NCBI RefSeq assembly: GCF_037976325.1
Contig: NZ_CP150265.1
Span: forward strand, 510,001 to 574,000
Source: Paenibacillus sp. FSL K6-3182
GTDB lineage: Bacteria > Bacillota > Bacilli > Paenibacillales > Paenibacillaceae
Direction: 5' to 3'
Length of the DNA: 64,000 nt
Numbering within the stretch: position 1 is the stretch's first letter; the number at the start of each line of letters is the position of its first letter. The notes under the pieces are model-generated. The model ran no database searches and was not told where the DNA came from. It saw only the letters and a program-made list of their open reading frames with translations. Position numbers and translations under genes: made by a program. Positions 16,274 through 24,841 of the stretch are shown here, in pieces.

Positions 16274-17169
16274 TGAACGGAGCCAAATTATCTACCGTGA
16301 AGGACACAGGAAGCATGCAGGCTTCACGGACGGGGACGACAGTAATAAGCAAGCAGGCGCGTGGCAAACGGCCATCGGCAATAAATCAGTTTTTTCAGAA
16401 ATATAACATTCTCCCATCCATAATGTTTTTCGTTTTTTGGGAGCTGTTCTCTAGAGTGAATGAAACGGCAAAGTTTTTTAATCCTAACTTTCTTCCTGCA
16501 CCGACCGTGCTGCTATCGGAGGGCTGGGAGCTCGCGAAGACTGGGATTATTACAGACAGCTTGATCTCTAGTACGATTCGAATTGCGCTTGGGTTTGTTA
16601 TCGGAAGTGCGGTGGCGGTAGGGGTTGGCGTCATCATGAGCAAGTTCAAAACGGTTGAACGATGGTTTTCGCCCATTCTCAACTTAGTTGGCCCGATTCC
16701 GACCTTGGCGCTGCTGCCCTTGTTTATTATCTGGTTCGGGATCGGTGAGTTTCCGAAGGTGCTGCTTATTGCGTGGACGACGTTTATCCCGGTGCTGGTG
16801 TACACGCTGGACGGCTTTAAGTCGGTGCCTTCCACGCTGATCCGATCTGCGCTCAGCTTGGGTGCGACGGAGCGGCAAATTTTCACGAGAGTGATGCTGC
16901 CGTCGGCTATTCCGAATTTTCTTGTTGGCGCGCAGGTGAGTCTAGGCTTATCCTTCTCGGCGCTCATCGTCTCCGAGATGATGGGGGCCAAATCAGGGCT
17001 TGGCTACATCATCGTAGATGCGAGAAATTATTTTAAAATATCGAATATGTTCATTGCCATCATTCTGATTGGCTTGGAATATAGTTTGTTCTCTTACCTG
17101 CTGAAGCTGGTTGAGAAGAGGGTAATGGCTTGGCGTAAAGGCGGACTTCGAGATGCCATCGAGAAGTAA
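16273..17169 (+). CDS. ABC transporter permease, NitT/TauT type
   Basis: A 298-residue membrane subunit of the SsuC/TauC family, with about six transmembrane helices after a 45-residue cytoplasmic N-terminus. The EAA-like loop LRSALSLGATERQIFTRVMLP-type contact for the ATPase is visible near residues 190-215 (ALSLGATERQIFTRVMLPSA). It starts on the last base of the ATPase stop codon, showing translational coupling. The substrate is inferred from the operon, not from the protein. Confidence 0.88.
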   Translation: MNGAKLSTVKDTGSMQASRTGTTVISKQARGKRPSAINQFFQKYNILPSIMFFVFWELFSRVNETAKFFNPNFLPAPTVLLSEGWELAKTGIITDSLISSTIRIALGFVIGSAVAVGVGVIMSKFKTVERWFSPILNLVGPIPTLALLPLFIIWFGIGEFPKVLLIAWTTFIPVLVYTLDGFKSVPSTLIRSALSLGATERQIFTRVMLPSAIPNFLVGAQVSLGLSFSALIVSEMMGAKSGLGYIIVDARNYFKISNMFIAIILIGLEYSLFSYLLKLVEKRVMAWRKGGLRDAIEK

Positions 17170-17226
17170 CGCTACATACGAAGCTGAAGCAGTACAACTA
17201 AAAAGAGATAAGTGGAGGGAATACCA

Positions 17227-18306
17227 ATGAAAAAATCGGGAAAATGGTTTAAATCTGCAATTGTCCTTACGTCGTTAACTTTTGTGCTTGCTGCGTGCGG
17301 CGGCAACGAGAAGGCGCCAGCAAATGCAAATGCAAATGCAAATGCACCGGCATCCACAGAGCTTGAGATGAAAGACCTAACGCTAGTTGGTGTTCGTGAT
17401 GCACAAATCTCATCGCAGCAAATTATTGCCGACAAGCTTGGTTACTTCAAGGAAGAAGGACTTAATGTAACGAGTCAACTGATCGAGAGCGGACCGGATA
17501 TCGGACCGATGGTTGCCGGCGGCAGCGCACCTGTAAGTATTCAAACGAACTTTATGGATATTATTTTGAAATCAACAGACATTCCGGTCAAAATCATTGC
17601 GCCGCTCGCACAAATTGCTGGCACGCAAGCGGTTGTAGGTTCAAGCAAGCTTGAGCTGAAGAGCGCGAAGGATCTTGAAGGCAAAACGATTGGTATTCCA
17701 AGCGGAGCTGACGTTACGATTGCAATCAATAACATGGCTAAAGAGCTTGGTGTAGACGCAAGCAAAATCAAATATGTAAATCTTGCACCGAGCGACGCGG
17801 TTGTCGCTTTGGAGAAGGGTGACATCGATGCGCTGGCTGCTTGGGAGCCGTTCATTACGAAGGCGATCCAAGGCGGCGGCAAGTTCCTCTTCAGCGGTAC
17901 GAAGAGCGAGCTTCCTGACAAGCAAGGTGATGTGAATTGGATGAGCGTGCACACGACGATCCAAGTTTCAGATGATTTCCTTAAGAAAAACCCGAACACT
18001 TTAAAAGCTGTCCTGCGTGCTTTGAAGAAAGCGACGGATTATATCAATGACAACCGTGAGGAAGCGATTAAAACATTAGCGCCTGAGCTGCACCTTAGTG
18101 AGGAAGAGCTGACTCAAATTATGTCACGGAATGTGTATTCGATGGAAGTTGGCGATACCTACGTGAATGGAAGCAACGGACCTGCTGTCGGCGAGTATCT
18201 GAAATCAGTTGGCAACATCAAATCGATTCCTGCTCCAGCTTCCTATCATGATCTGAGCCTGCTGAAAGAGGTAGATGCAAGCTTGATAGTTACGGAACTG
18301 AAATAG
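17227..18306 (+). CDS. ABC transporter substrate-binding lipoprotein, NitT/TauT type
   Basis: A 359-residue NMT1/SsuA-like solute-binding protein. The ATG at 17227 follows GTGGAGGG, and the lipobox LAAC places the lipid on Cys24. A linker of repeated Asn-Ala (four to five GCAAAT units in the DNA, 17324-17347) precedes the periplasmic-binding-protein fold (LVGVRDAQISSQQIIADKLGYF, then a GIPSGADV loop). This third importer subunit sits 57 bp after the permease. Linkage to allantoinase suggests an allantoin or allantoate ligand. Confidence 0.88.
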   Translation: MKKSGKWFKSAIVLTSLTFVLAACGGNEKAPANANANANAPASTELEMKDLTLVGVRDAQISSQQIIADKLGYFKEEGLNVTSQLIESGPDIGPMVAGGSAPVSIQTNFMDIILKSTDIPVKIIAPLAQIAGTQAVVGSSKLELKSAKDLEGKTIGIPSGADVTIAINNMAKELGVDASKIKYVNLAPSDAVVALEKGDIDALAAWEPFITKAIQGGGKFLFSGTKSELPDKQGDVNWMSVHTTIQVSDDFLKKNPNTLKAVLRALKKATDYINDNREEAIKTLAPELHLSEEELTQIMSRNVYSMEVGDTYVNGSNGPAVGEYLKSVGNIKSIPAPASYHDLSLLKEVDASLIVTELK

Positions 18307-18388
18307 AAATAGAGCTGAAATAGTAATAGAGTGCGGCTAAAACATGCTCATCTCCTGAAGATGATTAGTTTTACACAAATAGGTAGTT

Positions 18389-18424
18389 AATAGGGCCGCG
18401 GACCTCGTTGTCCGCGGCCCTATT
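18389..18424 (+). terminator. Strong hairpin between the importer and allB
   Basis: A perfect 15-bp, GC-rich stem AATAGGGCCGCGGAC / GTCCGCGGCCCTATT with loop CTCGTT and a weak T tail (TATTTCATT). It may end or attenuate the transporter transcript ahead of the catabolic genes. Confidence 0.75.
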
Positions 18425-18512
18425 TCATTAGCAGCGCAGCTGCTACGCGATTTGGCAGATTCGGCTCATAAACGGCATAAAAGTGACTGAGCAATGAAAG
18501 GCGGAGGGTGAG

Positions 18513-19886
18513 ATGGTCGGTCGAGAGAAACTGGATATATTGATCAAAAACGGCAGCGTCGTATTGAAGGATGAAGTGCGAATGCTGGGCATAGGAATCA
18601 AAGCGGGACGTATTGTTGTGCTTGGCGAGAATCTCGATGATATAGAGGCGAATTCGGTAGTGGATGCGGCGGGCTTAACGATTATGGCTGGCATGATTGA
18701 TGTACACGTCCATTTGAATGAGCCGGGATTGGGAGGGTGGGAAGGGTTTGAGACGGGGTCCGCTGCTCTCGCGGCTGGCGGCTGTACCACCTATATTGAT
18801 ATGCCGCTAAATGGCATTCCACCTACAGTCACTGTGGATGCTATGCACCAAAAGCTGGCGGCTGCAGATGGGCGGTCTTATGTGGATTATGCCATCTGGG
18901 GCGGTTTGGTGCCAGGCAAGCTGCATGAGCTTGCGCCTTTGGATGAAGCCGGAGTGGTTGGTTTTAAAGCATTCATGTCATCGACGGGTGATCCGAGTGA
19001 GGATGCGTTTCGAGAGGTAGATGATTATACGCTGCTCGAAGGCATGAAGATCATCGCGGGTCTAGGCAAGGTACTAGCTCTTCATGCCGAAAGCGAGCCG
19101 ATTGTTGCTAAGCTTGGTCAAGCGATGCGGGCGGAAGGACGATTGACGCCTGCTGACTATGTGGCATCGCGGCCTATTATTGCTGAGCTGGAGGCTATCA
19201 ATCGGGCACTATTTTATGCGGAGCAAACGGGCTGTGCGCTTCACTTTGTTCATATTAGCAGCGAGGCGGGCATTAATTTGATTACGGCTGCGCGTGAGCG
19301 CGGAATGAACGTTACGGTTGAAACCTGTCCGCATTATTTAGCTTTAACAGCGGCTGATTTGGACCGTAAGGGAGCGGTGGCGAAATGCTCTCCGCCGCTG
19401 CGAGATGCCAAGGAGCGGGCGAAGCTGTGGAATGCCGTTGCCGAAGGGCAAGTGGATATGATTTCGTCGGATCATTCGCCTTGTCCAGCCTCGATGAAGG
19501 AGGCGGACAACTTTTTTGATGCTTGGGGCGGTATCGCCGGAGCGCAAAGCTCGGTAGAGCTCATTGTAGGAGAAGGCCATGTGAAGCGGGGGCTGCCGCT
19601 CACGCTGATCAGCAAGCTGCTGGCAAGCGGGCCGGCAAGACGATTTGGACTGCAAGATTCGAAGGGTGAAATACGCATCGGTGCAGACGCTGACCTTGTG
19701 CTGATTGACTTGAACAAGTCTTATACGCTGGAAGCGGAGCAGCTGTATCAACGTCATAAGCATAGCCCATATGTCGGTGAAGAGCTTCATTGCAAAATAA
19801 AGGCTACCTACGTAAGGGGTCGCCTTGTCTATGAAGAATCGGAAGGGTTAAGCGAGAGTATGCAAGGCGAGTGGGTTAGGCACTAG
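18513..19886 (+). CDS. allB: Allantoinase
   Basis: A 457-residue cyclic amidohydrolase that opens allantoin to allantoate. The binuclear metal site shows HVH at 65-67 (DVHVHLNEPG), the carboxylated lysine in GFKAFMS near residue 152, ALHAE, FVHISS and the catalytic Asp in SSDHSPCP. The LNEPG and KCSPPLR stretches separate allantoinase from dihydroorotase. ATG preceded by GGAGGGTGAG. It begins the catabolic half of the operon, 89 bp after the strong hairpin, and equals PucH of Bacillus. Confidence 0.92.
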   Translation: MVGREKLDILIKNGSVVLKDEVRMLGIGIKAGRIVVLGENLDDIEANSVVDAAGLTIMAGMIDVHVHLNEPGLGGWEGFETGSAALAAGGCTTYIDMPLNGIPPTVTVDAMHQKLAAADGRSYVDYAIWGGLVPGKLHELAPLDEAGVVGFKAFMSSTGDPSEDAFREVDDYTLLEGMKIIAGLGKVLALHAESEPIVAKLGQAMRAEGRLTPADYVASRPIIAELEAINRALFYAEQTGCALHFVHISSEAGINLITAARERGMNVTVETCPHYLALTAADLDRKGAVAKCSPPLRDAKERAKLWNAVAEGQVDMISSDHSPCPASMKEADNFFDAWGGIAGAQSSVELIVGEGHVKRGLPLTLISKLLASGPARRFGLQDSKGEIRIGADADLVLIDLNKSYTLEAEQLYQRHKHSPYVGEELHCKIKATYVRGRLVYEESEGLSESMQGEWVRH

Positions 19887-19913
19887 GTTTAAGTTAAGGA
19901 AGGAGGAGCAGCT

Positions 19914-21200
19914 ATGATGCGAAGTGTACTTTCCCATCCGAGAGAGAAGGAACGGCTATTATCGTATTTCGAGACGCAGGTTATGCAAGTATTAAATTGG
20001 CTGGCAACATATAGCCCGGATGAAGAAGGCGGCATAACGCGGCTGCTTTATACCGAGGGATGGCTGGAGACGCAGCAAGCGCTTGCGCTCAAAATGGAGA
20101 GCTGCGGTCTAACGACGGAGTTTGATAACGTTGGCAACTTATTCGGAAAATTACAAGGCGATGATCGAGACGCGCCTTCTATTATAACAGGCTCACATAT
20201 TGATACGGTTATTCAAGGCGGGCATTATGACGGAGCCTACGGCATTGCGGCGGGTTTGCTGGCGCTTGATTATTTGCAAAAGCAATTCGGCAAGCCGAAG
20301 CGAACGCTGGAGCTTGTATCCCTATGCGAAGAGGAAGGCAGCCGATTTCCGATGGCTTACTGGGGATCGGGCAGCATCGCCGGCAAACGAAACTTTGAGC
20401 AAATTGTCCATTTGCAGGATGCTCAAGATGTATTTTTTGCGGATGCGATGCAGCAATGCGGCTTTGGCGAAGGAACGGGCAGGGATAGCCGCCGACATGA
20501 TATTGGCGCGTTTATTGAGATCCATATCGAGCAAGGGGCGGTGCTGGAGCAGGATGGCGTCGCTATCGGTGTAGTGGAAACAATTGCTGGCCAGCGTAGA
20601 CTGAAGTTTGAAGTCATTGGCGAATCGAATCATGCGGGAACAACTCCGATGCATATGCGCAAGGATGCGCTTGAAGGGGTTAGTGCGATGATTGGGGCGC
20701 TGCGTCAAGAGGCTATGCGGCTTGGATCGCCATTAGTGGCGACTGCTGGCAGGCTGCAGGTGTTTCCGAATGTACCGAATGTCGTTCCGGGAAAGGTTGT
20801 ATTTACTGTAGATGCGCGTCATGCCAATGAACAGGCTCTCGATAGCTTTTGCCGCTGGGTCGTACAGCGATTTACAGCATTGGCCGGTGAGAGGCAACTG
20901 CAGATTCAAGGGACGGAGTGGTTTAGGGAAGAACCGGTTCCGATGAATGAGGTGCTTAAACGGCATATGGATCATATTTGTGGTGAAATGGGCATTTCTT
21001 CGAAACGAATGGTTAGCGGAGCGGGGCATGATGCACAAATGTTTGAGCATATTTGTCCGACTGCGATGTTATTTGTTCCAAGTAGACGAGGCATATCGCA
21101 TTCACCGGAGGAGTATACAGAGCCGCGGGAGCTTGCGGTTGGTGTACTCGTGCTGACAGAGCTGCTGTATCGACTAGGCTATGAGGGGGAAGAGTTATGA
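19914..21200 (+). CDS. allC: Allantoate amidohydrolase
   Basis: A 428-residue member of the M20/hydantoinase-carbamoylase family that hydrolyses allantoate to ureidoglycine, CO2 and ammonia. Metal ligands are visible in GSHIDTVIQGGHYDGAYG, LCEEEGSRFP and IEIHIEQG, with a C-terminal GAGHDAQMF and SHSPEEYTEP. It starts 27 bp after allB with AGGAGGAGCAGCT upstream, and its TGA overlaps the next ATG (ATGA). It equals PucF of Bacillus. The family also holds beta-ureidopropionases, but the operon points to allantoate. Confidence 0.92.
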   Translation: MMRSVLSHPREKERLLSYFETQVMQVLNWLATYSPDEEGGITRLLYTEGWLETQQALALKMESCGLTTEFDNVGNLFGKLQGDDRDAPSIITGSHIDTVIQGGHYDGAYGIAAGLLALDYLQKQFGKPKRTLELVSLCEEEGSRFPMAYWGSGSIAGKRNFEQIVHLQDAQDVFFADAMQQCGFGEGTGRDSRRHDIGAFIEIHIEQGAVLEQDGVAIGVVETIAGQRRLKFEVIGESNHAGTTPMHMRKDALEGVSAMIGALRQEAMRLGSPLVATAGRLQVFPNVPNVVPGKVVFTVDARHANEQALDSFCRWVVQRFTALAGERQLQIQGTEWFREEPVPMNEVLKRHMDHICGEMGISSKRMVSGAGHDAQMFEHICPTAMLFVPSRRGISHSPEEYTEPRELAVGVLVLTELLYRLGYEGEEL

Positions 21201-22423
21201 AGCTATACAAAGATTTGGCGCCATCACCGCGTACGATTATGACACCAGGTCCAGTCGAGGTGGATCCACGGGTGCTGCGGGCGATGTCGTATCCGATATT
21301 GGGACAATTTGACCCAGAATTTACGGCATTAATGAATGAAACAATGGAGATGCTGCGCCAATTATTTAAGACCGATAATGAATGGGCATTCCCTGTGGAT
21401 GGGACGTCGAGGTCGGGGATAGAGGCTGTTCTTGTAGGCTTGATCGAGCCTGGCGATAAGGTGCTTGTGCCGATTTATGGACGCTTCGGCCATTTGCTGA
21501 CCGAGATTGCGAAGCGCTGCGGTGCTGAGGTTGTAACGCTGGAGAAAGATTGGGGCAGTGTATTTTTAACGGAGGAAATAGTTAATGCCATAAAGGAGCA
21601 TCAGCCTGATGTCGTAGCTCTTGTGCATGGCGAGACATCAACGGGAAGAATGCAGCCGCTCGAAGGCATTGGGCAAGCGTGCAGGGAAGTGAATGCGCTC
21701 TTCGTTGTGGACGCTGTTGCGACAATTGGCGGTATTGAGGTAGCGACTGATCGGCTGCTCATCGATGCGGTAATTGGCGGCACGCAGAAGTGTTTATCCG
21801 TACCGGCAGGCATGGCGCCGATTACGTACAATAAACGTGCAGAGATGAAGCTGCTCAGCCGCAAAAAGGTTGAAAGAGGGCTGCTTCTTGCTGACGACGA
21901 GGATGACCCGCTGCTGCGTCCGATTCAAAGCAACTACTTGGATTTGAGTCAGCTGCAGGATTATTGGAGTTCGGCTCGGCTCAATCATCATACGGAAGCG
22001 ACGTCCATGCTTTATGCGCTTCGTGAAGGGCTGCGGCTCGTGCTGGAAGAGGGGCTGGAGGCGCGTTTTGCACGGCATCGTGAGCATGAAGGGGCATTGA
22101 TTGCTGGTTTGGAGGCAATGGGCTTGCGTCTCTACGGCGACCCCGCCTGCAAAATGACCGTCGTTACTTGTATTGAAATTCCGGCTGGCATAGACGGAGA
22201 ATCTGTACGTTCGATGCTGCTTGATCATTACGGCATCGAGATCGCCAGCTCCTTCGGTCCCTTGAAGGGGAAAATATGGCGCATCGGCACGATGGGCTAC
22301 AGCTGCAGCAAGCGCAACGTGTTGCTTACGCTCGGCGCGCTGGAAGCCGTTCTGCTGCGACATGGTCATCAGTTGGAAGCAGGCCTGGCACTGCAGGCGG
22401 CTATGGATGTTTATGGGATGTAG
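21197..22423 (+). CDS. pucG: (S)-ureidoglycine-glyoxylate aminotransferase
   Basis: A 408-residue class V PLP aminotransferase like PucG of Bacillus, which transfers the amino group of ureidoglycine to glyoxylate, making oxalurate and glycine. TPGPVEVDPRVLRAM is the family N-terminus, and the PLP lysine is in GGTQKCLSVPAGMAP. Its ATG overlaps the allC stop by four bases, so the two are coupled. The alternative activity of alanine- or serine-glyoxylate transamination is possible, but the operon supports the ureide role. The last 40 bp are duplicated in decayed form downstream. Confidence 0.85.
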   Translation: MKLYKDLAPSPRTIMTPGPVEVDPRVLRAMSYPILGQFDPEFTALMNETMEMLRQLFKTDNEWAFPVDGTSRSGIEAVLVGLIEPGDKVLVPIYGRFGHLLTEIAKRCGAEVVTLEKDWGSVFLTEEIVNAIKEHQPDVVALVHGETSTGRMQPLEGIGQACREVNALFVVDAVATIGGIEVATDRLLIDAVIGGTQKCLSVPAGMAPITYNKRAEMKLLSRKKVERGLLLADDEDDPLLRPIQSNYLDLSQLQDYWSSARLNHHTEATSMLYALREGLRLVLEEGLEARFARHREHEGALIAGLEAMGLRLYGDPACKMTVVTCIEIPAGIDGESVRSMLLDHYGIEIASSFGPLKGKIWRIGTMGYSCSKRNVLLTLGALEAVLLRHGHQLEAGLALQAAMDVYGM

Positions 22424-22742
22424 ATCAAACGGCTTGCTCCCTTGTATAAGGTGAGAGCGGGCTGTTTGTTTTGGATCAAAAGCAATATGATTTGTAGCTT
22501 TAATTTTAGTTGGGTGGGCTTTAGGTTTTGGCACTTTGGTCTTTAGGTTTTGATGTCTTTGCTCGTTAGGGAGCCGGCTGGCACTGCAGGCAGCTATGGA
22601 TTTATATAAGATGTAGATTAATTAGCATGCTTCTTTATTGAAGGTGAGTACGAGCTGCTAGATTTGAACTAAAAAGGAATGATTTATAGATTTTTATTGG
22701 GTGAGTTTATGCTTTTGGACTTTGGTCCTTAGTTTTAAATGA
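22383..22742 (+). repeat. Diverged tandem duplication of the pucG 3' end and its downstream region
   Basis: Copy 1 (22383 to about 22570) and copy 2 (about 22576-22742) align in order. TGGCACTGCAGGC.GCTATGGAT is followed by GATGTAGAT at both 22386 and 22579, and later GGTGAG, TTTTATTGGGTGAG-like and ACTTTGGTC.TTAG stretches match at an offset of 185-193 bp. Copy 2 therefore carries a dead relic of the last pucG codons. Confidence 0.75.
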
Positions 22743-23183
22743 ATTTTCTCACTATCCCGTACCGTGATTGTTGCTCAAAGTTGCTGACGGTTGATGACTA
22801 TAGTCTATTTGGCTAACTAGTTGTATTGATGCGGCTATCCTGCACATTTGCAGTAACTTACACTAATTTAGAAGTAAAACCTCTCTATCCTGTATTTCTG
22901 CAGGAACTAGCTCGTAATTCGGTATTGCAAGCTTGTAAATGAGATGCTATATGGTATAAATACAACATAGATGCTCCGAATTGAGCTAATCCAGCCGCTA
23001 TCCTGCATTTCTACAGGATAGCTTAATTCACAAGGGTGATTAAATAGCACGATCACTAGCGCGATGTACTGTTGCAGTTAACTAGCATAATTAACTAGCG
23101 CAATCACTAACATAATTCACAATTCTGATTAGCTGTTTACTAGTGAAATGCAATGCTGATCATGATTCCCTCACTACGCTATA
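22424..23183. other. Non-coding stretch of 760 bp between pucG and the nuclease-like gene
   Basis: No plausible gene is visible. It holds the decayed tandem duplication (to 22742), three copies of a short repeat (22835-23020) and AT-rich sequence with recurrent ACTAGC/GATCACTAG fragments up to 23180. I see no clear terminator after pucG. Confidence 0.7.
22835..23020. repeat. Three copies of a short CTATCCTGcatttctGCAGGA repeat
   Basis: Copies at 22835-22857, 22885-22907 and 22998-23020 share the core CTATCCTG.A.TTCT.CAG. Each contains an inverted repeat CCTGCA/TGCAGG or CTATCCTG/CAGGATAG, so each can fold into a small hairpin. The spacing is 50 and 113 bp. This looks like a dispersed REP-type intergenic element. 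Confidence 0.7.
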
Positions 23184-23852
23184 TTAGAATAAGAGCTCAA
23201 GAGTGTCTTTTTTTAGCTCATAATATCTGATGGTTCTACCTTTGGATACGGATTGGAGCCAACCTTTGTCAGCTAGTCCAGCAAGGAGCTTGCGGGCTGT
23301 GCGGAAGTTGAGCTTCCACGCGTTGCAAACATCAATTGGACGAATAGGGCGACCGAGCTGCCATGCGAGTAGGAGCAAATCTTTTTCAATTTTTGAAACA
23401 GGATTTATATTTACTTTATGCAATAAATAAGGTCCGATAACGAGCTGAAGTAAGGAGCGGCATATTTCTGGTCGATCTTTAATATCGTCAAAAGAAAAAT
23501 GGATCATTTTCCAGCCTAATGCAGTTAAGAAAGTGTCACGATTAAGTGAGTAGCTGAATTTCTCGCGATCCATATCTTTGACATGAGACTGAAACCCGTC
23601 GCATTCTATATCAAAACGCCCAAAAGGCGGGAGAAATGCAAAATCAAGAAAATATGATTTGCGGTTCCGATCATAGACTTCATATTCTGGGTGCAGGTAA
23701 TCAAAATTGCCGAATACCGGCCACCATACATTTTGAAGAAGGAGCTTCTCGCCATAGCTGTGTCCTCTTAATAATCTCGCTTTGCGCTCACCGCTTCTGT
23801 TTTCTACATGTTTTTCAATAAAAAGCGTGTGCATATGTTCAAAAGTGTGCAT
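23184..23852 (-). CDS. DUF559/Vsr-like nuclease-fold protein with winged-helix tail
   Basis: A 222-residue protein. Residues about 30-140 look like the DUF559 branch of the PD-(D/E)xK superfamily: Asp70 in SYFLDFAFLP, Glu83 and Asp85 in FDIECDGFQSH, then DREKFSYSLNRDTFLTALGWKMIHFSFDDI. Residues about 155-222 resemble a winged helix (RPIDVCNAWKLNFRTARKLLAGLADKGWL). The combination suggests a DNA-binding endonuclease or a regulator derived from one; the role is unknown. ATG at 23852 with GGAGGGAACACAAC upstream. No restriction or mobile genes are adjacent. Confidence 0.65.
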   Translation of the reverse strand: MHTFEHMHTLFIEKHVENRSGERKARLLRGHSYGEKLLLQNVWWPVFGNFDYLHPEYEVYDRNRKSYFLDFAFLPPFGRFDIECDGFQSHVKDMDREKFSYSLNRDTFLTALGWKMIHFSFDDIKDRPEICRSLLQLVIGPYLLHKVNINPVSKIEKDLLLLAWQLGRPIRPIDVCNAWKLNFRTARKLLAGLADKGWLQSVSKGRTIRYYELKKDTLELLF

Positions 23853-23876
23853 GTTGTGTTCCCTCCTTATATTTGG

Positions 23877-23920
23877 ACAAAAAAAGAACGTCCCTTTGCC
23901 ATGAGCAGAAGGACGTTCTT
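23877..23920 (-). terminator. Terminator of the yvbH-like gene
   Basis: Stem AAGAACGTCC / GGACGTTCTT around a 17-base loop, followed on the minus strand by a T-run. It separates the yvbH-like gene from the nuclease-like gene downstream. Confidence 0.85.
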
Positions 23921-23956
23921 CGTCTTTTTTCGTATCGTATGAAATTGGCCTCTTAA

Positions 23957-24571
23957 CTAGTTATTGATATAACGCTCAAAAATAGCGCCAAAATCCTTGA
24001 TGCGATATTGCTTATGCGTATTTACAAGCCAGTTGAACGCGGATTTGTTCAGTCCGTCGAACTGTTCGACGACATTGAAGTCGCCTTTATGGATTTGCTG
24101 CAACGTTGTGGACGCGAGATCCAGACTGCGTCTTGCATATTCAAGCGAGATTTCATTCTCGCGTGTAATTTCTGAGATTTTGATAAGTGCTTTATAAAGG
24201 TCTTTCAGCTCTTCGATATGCTTCTTATTTACATCAATTGAAAAGGGGATTGAGCCAATCGAGAACTTGATTTCAACGTCAAGGTCGACCGTGCCTGCCG
24301 TTTCCAATGCAACCTGTGAAATTTGGTTCGCGCTATAGGAGTAACGCTTCAATGTCCGTTTTTTGCTTAGTGCACTTTTGCCGTCCAAATGAATGAGTGC
24401 AAGGTTTGTGAAGCAATACTCGTCGGTTTTTGACTTAATGAGAAAATAAATTTTCTCGTTATCCTCATGCATGACGTAATCGTCAGAATCGGCTTTACTG
24501 AAATCTGCGGGCTTGATGATCGCGCCAATATCACTTATTCCAAGGGCATCTGCTGCTAATTTACCAAACAT
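23957..24571 (-). CDS. YvbH-like PH-domain protein
   Basis: A 204-residue cytosolic protein with an N-terminal bacterial pleckstrin-homology domain (about 1-125, MFGKLAADALGISDIGAII at the start) and a C-terminal helical YvbH oligomerisation region (about 130-204, GLNKSAFNWLVNTHKQYRIKDFG). Bacterial PH domains of this type form rings; the function in Bacillus is unknown. ATG with GAGGAATGGTAAA upstream. It is monocistronic with its own terminator. Confidence 0.75.
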   Translation of the reverse strand: MFGKLAADALGISDIGAIIKPADFSKADSDDYVMHEDNEKIYFLIKSKTDEYCFTNLALIHLDGKSALSKKRTLKRYSYSANQISQVALETAGTVDLDVEIKFSIGSIPFSIDVNKKHIEELKDLYKALIKISEITRENEISLEYARRSLDLASTTLQQIHKGDFNVVEQFDGLNKSAFNWLVNTHKQYRIKDFGAIFERYINN

Positions 24572-24841
24572 TTTACCATTCCTCTCATCATTGCGTGGAA
24601 TTCACACCTACTCATTATATATTAAAAAATGGAAATTATGATAGTCCATTTGTCGTATTTTAGCGTTGTGTGATACTGGATAATTATCTATTTTATTAGC
24701 GGCTTATTCACAAACTTTTGCTGCTTTTATATAGAGAGGCTTATCTTACTATTTTTCAATCAATTGTTTTACTAAACTTTTTATCGGATGGATAAAATAC
24801 GGAGAATTCAACAAACTGATGAGATGGAAAGGAGGAACATG

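Noticed and set aside
16395-16991. 198-residue ORF antisense to the ABC permease
   Set aside because: A frame shadow: no recognisable domain, and it overlaps a clear permease gene.
21794-22534. 246-residue ORF antisense to pucG
   Set aside because: A frame shadow with no family features, lying over a well-supported aminotransferase.
24572-24841. Lysine riboswitch before lysP
   Set aside because: The region of 270 bp shows none of the conserved L-box stretches.
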